From positions 1 to 30,712 of the IMG/VR virus record IMGVR_UViG_3300025889_000607: DNA of 30,712 nucleotides; one strand, given 5' to 3'. The first letter of the stretch is position 1; every line of letters begins with the position of its first letter. The position numbers and the translations under genes are program-made. A model generated the notes under the pieces. The model was not told the origin of the DNA and did no database searches. It saw only the letters and a list, made by a program, of their open reading frames with translations. Of this stretch, positions 17,701-25,400 are shown one piece after another. The DNA is from a virus.

Positions 17701-18399
17701 TTATAAATTATATTGTTTTTTAATCATTTCCCTAGCTTTAGCTATAGCAATAGCATCTTCTTTAGCACCACCATTTAAAGAAACTTTAAATGGATCCTCT
17801 TCTTGTTGAGAAGTGGTTGAAATGTTTCTTACATCACTCTGAATACTTCCTGATTTAGTTTGTTGTACTTGTAAATCAAAACCAGCAAGTTTAAATAATG
17901 CCTTTGGAGAAGTAGCAGCAAGTTGATTTAAGTTTGAAACAGATACATTAAGTTCTGCTGCAAGTTTATTAAATTGCTCTTGTGCTTTTTCGCCAAATCT
18001 CGTGTTAAATTCAGTAACAACTTGATTTTGATTTTGCTTACTTTGTGTCTCCGTAGCTACTTTCTCAAGCTCTTTACGAACCAAACTAGATATGTCAGGC
18101 ATCACCTGTTTTGTTTCAGGTTGGTTGGTTGTAAAATTTTGTTGTAAATCAGCTAGCACTTCTTCTGCTGATTTACGTTTTTCCAATTCCTCTTTTATTT
18201 TTTTATTTTCTTCTTCAAGATTTGCTATATGCTGTTGAGCATGTGGAAAAGCTTTATATACTTCATTTAAATTACTATATTTCTTACCAACACCAACAAG
18301 CTCAGTTAATTCTGGTGGAATTTCTGGTTGTGGTTGTGAAATATTAGTGGTTGTTTCAGTTGTAGGCTGGTCAGCCGATTCAAAAATATTATCTGTCAT
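17701..18399 (-). CDS. Capsid scaffolding protein
   Basis: A 232-residue, highly charged protein directly upstream of the capsid gene, the invariant position of scaffolds. It has a disordered Thr/Pro/Gln-rich start, a KKYSNLNEVYKAF segment that is frequent in phage scaffolds, a coiled coil at about residues 57-90 (ANLEEENKKIKEELEKRKSA), a Gln/Lys-rich middle, and a basic, helical C-terminus (AKAREMIKKQYNL) which in scaffolds usually binds the capsid. It would be removed before or during DNA packaging. It overlaps the preceding 74-residue gene by 11 bases. Confidence 0.82.
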   Translation of the reverse strand: MTDNIFESADQPTTETTTNISQPQPEIPPELTELVGVGKKYSNLNEVYKAFPHAQQHIANLEEENKKIKEELEKRKSAEEVLADLQQNFTTNQPETKQVMPDISSLVRKELEKVATETQSKQNQNQVVTEFNTRFGEKAQEQFNKLAAELNVSVSNLNQLAATSPKALFKLAGFDLQVQQTKSGSIQSDVRNISTTSQQEEDPFKVSLNGGAKEDAIAIAKAREMIKKQYNL

Positions 18400-18613
18400 A
18401 ATGTATAAATTCTTCTAGTTGTCGTAATGCTTTTTGGTAACCAACTTCATAAGCTTGTTGATATGCCCAAGAAGCTAATTCAAAATTAGTTCTGCTTAAA
18501 GTATTCCTTATACTTATATTTTTCAATTCATTTATTTGATCCTCAATATGGTATAAAAGATCTCTTTTAGTTAGTTTTTCAAATTCTTTTTCATCTTTAA
18601 TAAGATTTTTCAT
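18389..18613 (-). CDS. Small helical protein between portal and scaffold (74 aa)
   Basis: A 74-residue, mainly helical, charged protein (EKLTKRDLLYHIEDQINELK, later FELASWAYQQAYEVGYQKAL). It shares one base with the end of the portal gene and overlaps the scaffold start, so it is part of the packaging-morphogenesis block. The family is not recognised. The size and position resemble small ORFs seen between portal and scaffold in other podoviruses, perhaps assembly factors, but sequence gives no specific clue. Confidence 0.6.
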   Translation of the reverse strand: MKNLIKDEKEFEKLTKRDLLYHIEDQINELKNISIRNTLSRTNFELASWAYQQAYEVGYQKALRQLEEFIHYDR

Positions 18614-20385
18614 TAAATCATTCCTTCTTCCAAAGGAACTTGCATTTCTTCTTGGAGAGTTTGCGTACCTTCATTCATCATTCTTTGTGTAGCCAATTGA
18701 TCAGATACAGCAGCATTAGTTTGAAATAGTTTAAATTTAGTAAGTCCCATAACCTCTTCTAGTAAATTTGTTAAAGCTTTCCTAGATAGATCTGGTTGTA
18801 CAATTTGTCCCATAGGACTATTAAATACTCCTGATAAATTCTGAATCAATTGCGCCCTAGCAGCATAATGTCTAGCCCCTATAGGTCTAAGCTTACCTTT
18901 AGCAGTTAAATCCTCTTTGGTAATATTAATAAATTCAATTACGCCTACATCATTATCCACTACTCTTAAAATATCAGTAGTATCTAAATGTCTTCTGGCT
19001 GTTTCTACCATTAGATTAATAATTGGTTCTAACATTTGAATAGAAAATTTTAAAATTTTACTATTAAAAATACGTCCGGCAGCATTCTCTAATGTTTGTA
19101 CTTCAAATGCAGTTTTTTCCCCAGGTGTTCTAATTCCCATTGATTGTTTGGGACTTCCTGCCATTTCCTCCATAGTGTTCATATAGAATGCTAATTCAGA
19201 GTTAACTTGGAACACTGCTGGATTTGGGGGCATTATCTGAACATCACCATCTTCAGGTAAATGTATATCTACATTTGGTGCCCATTGGAAAGGTTCTACA
19301 TCGCCAATAATTTTTTTAGGTGGGCATATAATTTGATCCCAAGCATCTGCTTTAGAATTTTCAATATGATCTAGTCTATACTGCATCCCCACTAGATTAT
19401 CTAATGGCCCCATAGCATATAAATTATCTGGTCTATCTCTCCAACCTACTGCTACTTTATTATCTTTACCTAACCAATTTGGATTTTCAATATTACGAAT
19501 TATTTGTGTTCTATCTACAATAGTAATAATTCTATTTTCATATAGAATATCATTGGTACTATCATACCAATCACCTTCAAATTCTATAAGTTCTACAATA
19601 CCACTACCATAATATTCAGAGAGAGTACCAAACCCATCTGCTAAAAATCCAGCAGCTTTATCTATATCTCGTTTTTTATAAGATGAGAGTTCTCTACGTC
19701 TTACCAATAAATCCTCGAATACTTTGGAATCAAATTGTAGATCTGGTCTAGTTTTAAATTCTTTTCTAAGCTCACCTATAGATTTTAGATAGCGTCTAAA
19801 TTTAATACTTTTATTAAATGATATAGCAGTAGGATTAAAAACAATATCCATTGGAGATATTCTAATAGCTTTAGGGCCCATATAGGTTGTAGTTTCTTCT
19901 TTGGAAGAAGGATCTACATGGGTTTCATTAACCCAAATTACTTCAGCAAAAGCATTACCATAATCTATAAAATCATATAATAACTGACTAACTGTTTCCC
20001 TAAGTCCACTTTGTATTGCTTTATTTTTTGAATATTGTTCTAGTATTCTTCTCTTTTCTACATTAACGGAATCTTCATTATCCCCTTCCCATATAAGCCA
20101 ATCGTCATTAGGAAAAAGAGCATCCATATAATTTGCATGTAGATTATCCCTAATCTGTGTAAGTTTAGGTATAGTAGTTCTATTTCTCCAAGGAAGCGCA
20201 TTATTACTGGTAGTAGTGGTATCAGTAGCAAATAGATAATTTCTAAGCTCCTTTTTTTCTTCTATCCAAGATTCCCTTTGTAATTCATAATTGTTATAAA
20301 TTGTAATAAGTTCTAATGCAAGTTGATCAGAATCTTTATTAAGAACATCTTTAATTCTATTAAGAATAGCTACAGAACCAACCAT
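18613..20385 (-). CDS. Portal protein (head-tail connector)
   Basis: A 590-residue protein directly after the large terminase. Segments such as RESWIEEKKELRNYLFATDT, PWRNRTTIPKLTQIRDNL with HANYMDALFPNDDWL, and LYDFIDYGNAFAEVIWVNET are those of podovirus portals that I know, and the helical clip/stem region (YRLDHIENSKADAWDQII, MNTMEEMAGSPKQSMGIRTP with GEKTAFEVQTLENAAGR) is typical. The protein forms the dodecameric ring through which DNA is pumped and to which the adaptor attaches. Its ATG overlaps the terminase stop (TAATG). The final residues are Gln/Glu/Met-rich, as in other portals. Confidence 0.85.
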   Translation of the reverse strand: MVGSVAILNRIKDVLNKDSDQLALELITIYNNYELQRESWIEEKKELRNYLFATDTTTTSNNALPWRNRTTIPKLTQIRDNLHANYMDALFPNDDWLIWEGDNEDSVNVEKRRILEQYSKNKAIQSGLRETVSQLLYDFIDYGNAFAEVIWVNETHVDPSSKEETTTYMGPKAIRISPMDIVFNPTAISFNKSIKFRRYLKSIGELRKEFKTRPDLQFDSKVFEDLLVRRRELSSYKKRDIDKAAGFLADGFGTLSEYYGSGIVELIEFEGDWYDSTNDILYENRIITIVDRTQIIRNIENPNWLGKDNKVAVGWRDRPDNLYAMGPLDNLVGMQYRLDHIENSKADAWDQIICPPKKIIGDVEPFQWAPNVDIHLPEDGDVQIMPPNPAVFQVNSELAFYMNTMEEMAGSPKQSMGIRTPGEKTAFEVQTLENAAGRIFNSKILKFSIQMLEPIINLMVETARRHLDTTDILRVVDNDVGVIEFINITKEDLTAKGKLRPIGARHYAARAQLIQNLSGVFNSPMGQIVQPDLSRKALTNLLEEVMGLTKFKLFQTNAAVSDQLATQRMMNEGTQTLQEEMQVPLEEGMI

Positions 20386-21908
20386 TATCTAAGCCCACCA
20401 AATCTGCTATGATATAAAACATTATTATGTATTTGCATTGTTTGTTGTCTCATTGGTGGTTTTGATATAGCTATAGCATTAGCCAAGGCATCTTTAATAT
20501 CATCATGTGGAGCTTTAGCTAGTCTAAGTTCTTCTTCTAAAAGTTGGCAATTCCCACCTTTATAATGCCAAACTTGCAAATTTTCATACTTTGGAGAAAG
20601 CACTGCTTCTATCCGTTCTCGTTTATCTCCTTCATTTCTTGAAGGTCTATATTCATCTATGGATAAAGAGAGTCCATCTTTTTTTATATAACTCTCTTTT
20701 AATTCTGTTACAATTGCTTGTTGTGCTACAGTGATTTCTGCTCTTATTTTTCTATATCCCCATTTACTATGGGTAGTTAATATATGCTCATAATATTCTT
20801 TTATTCTATCTGTTTTAAATCGTTTTATATCTAAAACATAATAATTATTATCCCCATCAATACCAACAACAACTAAAGCAGTATTATCTGCTTTTTTGTT
20901 ACGGGAAAAAGCAAAATCAATTGCAGCAAAGATATTTAATTTCCTATCTTTTATAAACCAAACGCCTTCTTTATTATTTAATAGTTTTGGATCATAGTAT
21001 TGAAACCATTTATCCTGAATAACTTGTTGACCCGGATCATTTGGATTATTATAATATTGGGCATAAAATTGAGAAGTATCTATATATTTTGCCTTCTTCC
21101 TAGCTAGAATTTGAGCATCAAACCCAAAAGCCTTTCCATCTTTCCTTTGACTTCTTGGCCATAAAAATTCCCCATCTATTTCAACTACCCTTTGAAATAC
21201 CTCATACACATTTTGTTCTTCTTCTTCACCTTCATTATTAAAAAAGGTTTCTTTCATTACTATAAGATCATTATATAAATCCCTAGGATCATATCTAGTA
21301 CCAACAACAAGTTCTTGTGCAGTAGCACTTTCAATAGAAGCAAGTTGTGAATATAAACTTGCTACTTTATTTCTACCATCTTCTGTATAAGCGTTTTGGG
21401 GAGTTACTAAATCATCAAGTACTACTTTACTAGCATGAAAACCAGTTACACTCCCCGTAATACCTATTGCTTTTATAGAAGGATCTGCTATGCCTTCAGC
21501 ACAACGTATAGGATGGTCTACTATAATTTCCTCAGTATTCCATCTGGCCCTTTTCCCTTCCTCAGCATTAACCATCTCTGGCCAATATCTTCTATAAATA
21601 TTACTTTCTAATATTCCCTTTATTTGCCCTAGTTGCTTCTCAGCAAGGGAAGCAGTAGCAGATACATATAATATTGTTTCAGTGGGATCTTTAGTAATCC
21701 ACCAAGCAGCAATAAAAGCTGCACATTTACTTTTTAAGTGGTCCCTAGGCATTAAGATAAGTTTATTATCTAGTCCTTCTTGTCTAGTTGCCCATGCTAA
21801 TAGTTCTTCATGTATAGCCCCCATATACATATATGGGGCCACCAATTTAATAAAAGTTAGTACATTACTCTCTGCTGCTTCTCGTATAACAGCATATTTA
21901 TCTTGCAT
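20385..21908 (-). CDS. terL: Terminase large subunit
   Basis: A 507-residue packaging motor. The ATPase part has a Walker A-like loop at about 53-61 (MPRDHLKSK, a deviant P-loop as is common in terminases), a Walker B VVLDDLV (D165, D166) and a coupling segment VVGTRYDPRDLY. The RNase H-like nuclease part has D331 in AAIDFAFS, D341, E391 and the final acidic cluster HDDIKDALANA (D469, D470, D473). Domain order and length are normal. It would cut concatemers and drive DNA through the portal. TAATG overlap with the small gene upstream and the portal gene downstream indicates coupled expression. Confidence 0.93.
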   Translation of the reverse strand: MQDKYAVIREAAESNVLTFIKLVAPYMYMGAIHEELLAWATRQEGLDNKLILMPRDHLKSKCAAFIAAWWITKDPTETILYVSATASLAEKQLGQIKGILESNIYRRYWPEMVNAEEGKRARWNTEEIIVDHPIRCAEGIADPSIKAIGITGSVTGFHASKVVLDDLVTPQNAYTEDGRNKVASLYSQLASIESATAQELVVGTRYDPRDLYNDLIVMKETFFNNEGEEEEQNVYEVFQRVVEIDGEFLWPRSQRKDGKAFGFDAQILARKKAKYIDTSQFYAQYYNNPNDPGQQVIQDKWFQYYDPKLLNNKEGVWFIKDRKLNIFAAIDFAFSRNKKADNTALVVVGIDGDNNYYVLDIKRFKTDRIKEYYEHILTTHSKWGYRKIRAEITVAQQAIVTELKESYIKKDGLSLSIDEYRPSRNEGDKRERIEAVLSPKYENLQVWHYKGGNCQLLEEELRLAKAPHDDIKDALANAIAISKPPMRQQTMQIHNNVLYHSRFGGLR

Positions 21909-22054
21909 TACTTCAGTTTTGTAGTATAAGACTTTCCTTTGAAAGATAAAGTTGCTTTTCCTTCTTTTCTTGTAGCTCTAAATTTTTTATTAAATTCTTG
22001 TCCAGTTTTAGATAGTTTTGTAGATATAGGTTTTTCTTTTTTTTGAGTTTTCAT
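21908..22054 (-). CDS. Small basic protein upstream of terminase (48 aa)
   Basis: A 48-codon frame from the ATG at 22054 to TAA at 21910-21908, overlapping the terminase ATG as TAATG. The product (start MKTQKKEKPISTK, then GQEFNKKFRATRKEGKATL and FKGKSYTTKLK) resembles small phage proteins ending F-x-x-x-R-x-x-G-x-x-x-F-x-x-x-GK-x-Y-x-T that I know from many virion operons. It has a Shine-Dalgarno (TAGGAA) about 7 bases before the ATG on the minus strand. Function unknown; its basic, possibly disordered nature and position would suit a packaging accessory or capsid-related peptide. Confidence 0.72.
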   Translation of the reverse strand: MKTQKKEKPISTKLSKTGQEFNKKFRATRKEGKATLSFKGKSYTTKLK

Positions 22055-22321
22055 TTATATTCCTATCTTATCTGTTGAAACAATAGTAACAATGGTATTG
22101 TAAACACCAACTCCCCCTAAAAACCAACTAGATAATTCCACAAGTTGTTCCTGTGTAACAGGAATGTCATATCCAAATATTGATGCGAAACTAACCATAG
22201 TGGCTAAAAAGGAAGCTAATACATTAGTAGTTACTTGCCCCCTTTTCCATGATTCGGGATTTACTACTACTTTGCCTTTTTGAAAAACTTCGGGTAGTAT
22301 ATTTAAAATTTTTTGTTTCAT
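22055..22321 (-). CDS. Putative holin (two membrane segments)
   Basis: I start at the ATG at 22321, which has a strong Shine-Dalgarno AGGTGG (22330-22325) and overlaps the endolysin stop as ATGA; a longer GTG frame to 22336 lacks such a signal. The 88-residue product has a basic, Trp-containing start (MKQKILNILPEVFQ, then SWKRGQVTTN), a first membrane segment VLASFLATMVSFASIFGY, a short acidic loop (PVTQEQLVEL), and a second segment WFLGGVGVYNTIVTIVST. Placement directly after a lysozyme and the topology suggest a holin or pinholin that would release the SAR endolysin. The WKRGQ-T-N / P-V-T-x-EQL pattern is common in phage membrane proteins of this kind. Confidence 0.55.
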   Translation of the reverse strand: MKQKILNILPEVFQKGKVVVNPESWKRGQVTTNVLASFLATMVSFASIFGYDIPVTQEQLVELSSWFLGGVGVYNTIVTIVSTDKIGI

Positions 22322-22800
22322 TTTCCACCTATACACATTTTAAATTCTTGTTCTCTACGTTTTGTCAAACCTTTAATTTTCTTACCTTTAGCAAAATCCC
22401 ATCTTAATATTTCTTTACAAGCAGCGGGGTAGTCCCTAGTATTAAGTTTTTTTACTAATGTACTTTTACAAAAATTGCTAGTTCCTATATTATAAGCTAA
22501 GGAAATATAGGCGTCATACTCATATTGGTATAAGGGCACTTTAACACAGGATGTTAAAGCTTTTCCATAAACAACAGAAAGTTCTCGTTGCATTACTTCC
22601 TGTGCTTCTTCTTTAGTTATAGTGTTACCAAGTTTAACATCTTGGGTAGTTCCATAACCAATTGTCGGTTTTCCAACAATATCTAAATATGCTTCTTCTC
22701 GAAATCCTTCATATTGAGAAATAGCTAAAACACCTACTAAACTAACAGTGATTATCCCAATACTACTTCGCTTTTTTTCTATTTGCTTCTTTTCTAGCAT
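22318..22800 (-). CDS. SAR endolysin, T4/P22-type lysozyme (GH24)
   Basis: The 160-residue protein contains the GH24 triad with exact spacing E31-x8-D40-x5-T46 in YEGFREEAYLD and KPTIGYGTT. It also has YDAYISLAYNIG and GLTKRREQEFKMCIGG, both usual in phage muramidases. The N-terminus is basic (MLEKKQIEKKRSS) followed by a weakly hydrophobic segment, residues 13-29, rich in Gly/Ser/Ile/Val, as in signal-anchor-release endolysins, which reach the periplasm through Sec and are activated on release from the membrane. It cleaves peptidoglycan at lysis and implies a Gram-negative host. Its first 38 bases overlap the HNH gene. Confidence 0.9.
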   Translation of the reverse strand: MLEKKQIEKKRSSIGIITVSLVGVLAISQYEGFREEAYLDIVGKPTIGYGTTQDVKLGNTITKEEAQEVMQRELSVVYGKALTSCVKVPLYQYEYDAYISLAYNIGTSNFCKSTLVKKLNTRDYPAACKEILRWDFAKGKKIKGLTKRREQEFKMCIGGK

Positions 22801-23020
22801 TAGTTTTAGCTGAAACTATTCTTAAATTTTTTTTATCATTTGTTCCACCAGCAACTAATGGTGTTTTATGATCCACTTCCCTTGAATCACCCACTTTAAG
22901 TTTCATTTTCTTTCTTGCACTATTTCTTAATGCTCTATCTTTGACTCGAGTATTTCCATTTGCTTTTTCCCAAGCAAGTTCTCGTTTGTAGTCTCTTTTT
23001 CTATTTTTCTGAAAAGGCAT
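22763..23020 (-). CDS. HNH-type nuclease domain protein (85 aa)
   Basis: A basic 85-residue protein with the core REVDHKTPLVAGGTNDKKNL followed by RIVSAKTNARK: D50-H51, N65 and N74 match the H-N-H/N beta-beta-alpha metal motif, preceded by a very basic helix (RDYKRELAWEKANGN, ARKKMKLKVGD). No Cys pairs are present, so it lacks the extra zinc knuckle. HNH proteins next to terminase genes assist packaging cleavage in several phages; here it sits between tail-related genes and the endolysin, within the terminase-portal neighbourhood, so either a packaging helper or a free-standing endonuclease is possible. Confidence 0.7.
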   Translation of the reverse strand: MPFQKNRKRDYKRELAWEKANGNTRVKDRALRNSARKKMKLKVGDSREVDHKTPLVAGGTNDKKNLRIVSAKTNARKEANRKKAK

Positions 23021-23355
23021 TAATGTTTAGCAGCTTCTATAAAAAATTCATCACATTGTTTGTCTGTCCAACCTAACAACGCTTGTACTTTAGCTATATC
23101 AGGATGATTTCTATTTATAATAGCAGCAAAATCCCATCTAATTTTTAATTCTCCCCCAACAACAGCAATAGTATTTTCTATACTAGGTAAAATACCCATT
23201 TTTAAAAATGCAATTCTTGCTTGATAATTAGAAATACTTTCAGGTATTTCTATATGTGGATTTGTGTCTACATATACTTTATCTCCAGCCATCCAAATAT
23301 GTTTTGGATCTGGTAATGCTAGAGCTTCTGCATAAGAAAGATTATTTATAAACAT
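23020..23355 (-). CDS. YQAR-motif tail accessory protein
   Basis: I choose the ATG at 23355 (MFINNLSYAEALALPDPKHI); the frame is open to 23388 but that extension overlaps the upstream gene more. The 111-residue product contains ISNYQARIAFLKMGILPSIE, LKIRWDFAAIINRNHPDIA and LLGWTDKQCDEFFIEAAKH. The YQARxAL-x-x-x-G-L and W-x-F-A-x-x-x-x-R-x-x-P patterns are recurrent in short phage proteins encoded after tail-fibre or virion surface genes, where they may act in fibre assembly. It overlaps the upstream beta-rich protein by 14 bases and shares a base with the HNH gene. Role inferred from context. Confidence 0.5.
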   Translation of the reverse strand: MFINNLSYAEALALPDPKHIWMAGDKVYVDTNPHIEIPESISNYQARIAFLKMGILPSIENTIAVVGGELKIRWDFAAIINRNHPDIAKVQALLGWTDKQCDEFFIEAAKH

Positions 23356-24082
23356 AGATATAATATGCCTCAATTTGTACCCAATCATTGGCAGTGTTGG
23401 ATTGTCCTCCTAGAGTGATGGTGGTGGCAACAGAGGTATCCACTGATGTTTCTACAGCTAAAGCATTCACTGCGCCACAACCAGTTCCATTTAAGGTTGT
23501 TAAATTATGATGCGTGGCTTGTGAGTTTGTAGCATTTCTATTTTGTACTATTACAGATGCAGGAGTTACTGTCCAAGTAGTTGTAACTGATGGTTGATAT
23601 ATAGCATTTCCATTAAATCTAACTACCACTTTTTTAGTATTAGCACTATTATTATATCTAAAACTTGGTTTAATCTCTATTAAACCATTTGGGCCTATAG
23701 GAGGAATTGCTATAGTTCTAAATGTTACTTCTGTGCCTGCTAAAGCAATAGTAGGACTCCCCATTCCACCTACAAAAGTACCACTAATTTTAATAGTGGT
23801 TCCAGTGGTGTCAACAGCAATATCTGTTATTGGATAGAAGCCTGTAGTCCAATTTGTACCTGAAGAAATATATAAATCACTTCCAACAGCATTATCTGCT
23901 GTTAGTCCGTGTACTCCTGCTGAAGTTAATAATATTTCCCCACCACCTGCATCTGTGGGTGTACTATTTATAAATGTAGCTGCTGGAGTTATATACCCCC
24001 TTCTTTCTGCATTTATACCAGCATCGGTAGTATCCGTAGCTTCTGGAATAATAAAAGGAGATTGTCTTGTTTGAATAGCCAC
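23342..24082 (-). CDS. Virion surface or tail-fibre-like beta protein (246 aa)
   Basis: A 246-residue, Thr/Ser/Asn/Gly-rich protein with few charges. The second half (NGLIEIKPSFRYNNSANTK, KVVVRFNGNAIYQPS, HHNLTTLNGTG, TITLGGQSNTANDWVQIEAY) has the repeating strands of a jelly-roll ending in a final DW-x-x-I/L-EAY strand, a layout I know from C-terminal domains of phage appendage proteins. The first part (AIQTRQSPFIIPEATDTT) may be a connector. It lies early in the late operon, before the lysis genes. A receptor-binding or decoration role is plausible; a particular partner cannot be named. Confidence 0.55.
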   Translation of the reverse strand: MAIQTRQSPFIIPEATDTTDAGINAERRGYITPAATFINSTPTDAGGGEILLTSAGVHGLTADNAVGSDLYISSGTNWTTGFYPITDIAVDTTGTTIKISGTFVGGMGSPTIALAGTEVTFRTIAIPPIGPNGLIEIKPSFRYNNSANTKKVVVRFNGNAIYQPSVTTTWTVTPASVIVQNRNATNSQATHHNLTTLNGTGCGAVNALAVETSVDTSVATTITLGGQSNTANDWVQIEAYYIYVYK

Positions 24083-24384
24083 TAATACACCTGATGTATA
24101 TAGATAGTTCCACTTACAGCAGAGATAGCTCCAATTTTATGTCTATCCGGAATTCTAAAAGGAACAGTGTTGTAGGCTAACAATAAATATCCTGTATTTG
24201 TTGTAACATCATTAGCTGTAGTAGACACTTTAATATAGCAATCAACAGTGCTAGTGACATGGTATATACCAGCAGCTAGTGCTGCTGTTTGGGAAGCTAC
24301 AGCACTAACAGACAAATCTGTTTCCCTATTTCTATTTTGAATGTTTACAACATTCTCTGTGAAAACTTTCTGATTTTTTTCCAT
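24082..24384 (-). CDS. Small beta-rich virion-type protein (100 aa)
   Basis: A 100-residue protein with a polar start (MEKNQKVFTENVVNIQNRNR) followed by strands LSVSAVASQTAALAAGIYHV, DCYIKVSTTANDV, YLLLAYNTVPFRI and SGTIYIHQVY. This is the pattern of small phage proteins that form a compact beta sandwich with a DC-Y-I-K-V-type strand and a closing IYIHQ-type strand; I have seen such proteins annotated as structural. It shares its first base with the small terminase stop and its last with the next gene. No function can be assigned beyond probable virion component. Confidence 0.5.
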   Translation of the reverse strand: MEKNQKVFTENVVNIQNRNRETDLSVSAVASQTAALAAGIYHVTSTVDCYIKVSTTANDVTTNTGYLLLAYNTVPFRIPDRHKIGAISAVSGTIYIHQVY

Positions 24385-24890
24385 TATTTAACTAATATTA
24401 GTCCTACACGTTCTAAATCTTCATCAATAGCAGAATTTATTTGTTCTTCTTTTTTTAGATAGCCTTCTCGTTCTGCTTTACTTGGACGTCCTCTTTTTAG
24501 TTCATATCCCTTTTCAGCAAGCCACTTTGCTGCATTGGCACCAGCAGCATTATTTTCTGTAGAAAGAGAAAGCATATTCTTTATAGCACTTGCACGTATC
24601 TTCACTTCCATTTCATTATGCCATTCTGCTATAATCTTGCGTAAATTAGCATTATCACAGAGCTTCTTCCAATGCTTCCATCCACCCAAATGTTCTACAG
24701 CAAAATCATATTCTTGTCCTGGAACATGAACATAGCTCATGTATAATTTATACAAGGATGGAATATTCTTACCTTCTACATTAATATCTTTGTTCCCGAT
24801 AGAATAATAATATTCATACTCAGGATTATGATATTCATAAAATATTGATAGTGTTCTATATCTGTCAAGAACATCTTTAAATTTATCCAT
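24384..24890 (-). CDS. Probable terminase small subunit
   Basis: The 168-residue product contains AGANAAKWLAEKGYELKRG then RPSKAEREGYLKKEEQ, a combination I associate with small terminase subunits of T7-like and related phages (a C-terminal KRGRPSKAE segment). The preceding part is helical and charged (MEVKIRASAIKNMLSLSTEN). It is the first gene of the late minus-strand operon, with Shine-Dalgarno AAGGA at 24899-24895, and has no other candidate for this role nearby. It would recognise phage DNA and regulate the large terminase, which is encoded some 2.5 kb downstream rather than next to it. Confidence 0.6.
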   Translation of the reverse strand: MDKFKDVLDRYRTLSIFYEYHNPEYEYYYSIGNKDINVEGKNIPSLYKLYMSYVHVPGQEYDFAVEHLGGWKHWKKLCDNANLRKIIAEWHNEMEVKIRASAIKNMLSLSTENNAAGANAAKWLAEKGYELKRGRPSKAEREGYLKKEEQINSAIDEDLERVGLILVK

Positions 24891-24970
24891 ATAATCCTTG
24901 ATTATTAAATATTAAATAAGTTCCCTTGATATTGATAATTTTTAGTAGAAAATATTTTGTTGTAATGCAA

Positions 24971-25003
24971 CCCTATAAAGAACACCCCTATCCCCCATAC
25001 CCC
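24971..25003 (-). promoter_or_regulatory. Four-tract G-cluster (potential G-quadruplex)
   Basis: Read on the minus strand: GGGG-TAT-GGGGG-ATA-GGGG, an 11-base spacer, then GGG (tracts at 25003-25000, 24996-24992, 24988-24985, 24973-24971). Four tracts fit the quadruplex pattern though one loop is long. Such a G-rich block is striking in a region that is otherwise nearly all A/T. It lies in the probable leader of the late operon, 80-110 bases before the small terminase ATG. Confidence 0.4.
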
Positions 25004-25069
25004 TGTTGCAGAAAAACCACATACATAATTATTATGACAGGGTATTATAAACATATATTAAATTAATTC

Positions 25070-25098
25070 TTGACAAGATATATTTTATAGTGTATTTT
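25070..25098 (+). promoter_or_regulatory. Possible sigma70 promoter
   Basis: A perfect TTGACA (25070-25075), 17-base spacer and a weak -10 TATTTT (25093-25098) read on the plus strand. The reverse of the same -35 block (TTGTCA, 25076-25071) faces a TATAAT on the minus strand at 25049-25044 with a 21-base spacer, which is too long for a normal promoter. In such AT-rich DNA, chance -10 matches are frequent. Confidence 0.35.
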
Positions 25099-25171
25099 TA
25101 ATATATAAATATATATTAATATATTATTATTAATATTAATTATAATTATTAAATAATATTATATATTATTA

Positions 25172-25200
25172 ATAGAAATTATCTTAAAGATAATTTCTAT
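25172..25200. repeat. Inverted repeat IR1 of a covarying family
   Basis: A perfect 29-base palindrome: ATAGAAATTATCTT, one central A, AAGATAATTTCTAT. It is preceded by TTA-type and followed by ATTAAAT flanks shared with IR2. The outer seven bases ATAGAAA/TTTCTAT are identical in IR1, IR2 and IR3 while inner stem bases differ with compensation. Confidence 0.8.
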
Positions 25201-25223
25201 ATTAAATATAATTAAATATATTA

Positions 25224-25252
25224 ATAGAAAACTATCTTAAATAGTTTTCTAT
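25224..25252. repeat. Inverted repeat IR2 of a covarying family
   Basis: A 12-bp stem ATAGAAAACTAT/ATAGTTTTCTAT with loop CTTAA, 29 bases in all, the same total length as IR1 and starting 52 bases after it. Inner stem bases differ from IR1 yet remain fully paired. The loop CTTAA also occurs at the centre of IR1. Confidence 0.8.
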
Positions 25253-25323
25253 ATTAAATTATATATTATATTAATAATTAATTAAATTAAATATTCTCTA
25301 ATGAATTATTAAGTAATATAATA

Positions 25324-25350
25324 ATAGAAACTACTTTGTGTAGTTTCTAT
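25324..25350. repeat. Inverted repeat IR3 of a covarying family
   Basis: An 11-bp stem ATAGAAACTAC/GTAGTTTCTAT with loop TTTGT, starting 100 bases after IR2. The outer ATAGAAA/TTTCTAT is shared with IR1 and IR2; the inner CTAC/GTAG pairs differ from both with full complementarity. There is no T-run after it on either strand, so it is not a standard terminator. Confidence 0.8.
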
Positions 25351-25381
25351 ACATAAATATATTATTATTTAATATAATATA

Positions 25382-25400
25382 TTCTTCTGTTAAAGAAGAA
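25382..25400. repeat. Short hairpin following the IR family
   Basis: TTCTTCT/AGAAGAA forms a 7-bp stem with loop GTTAA (25389-25393). It lies 31 bases beyond IR3. Its sequence is not related to ATAGAAA, but size and A/T-rich loop are similar to the other three. Confidence 0.55.
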
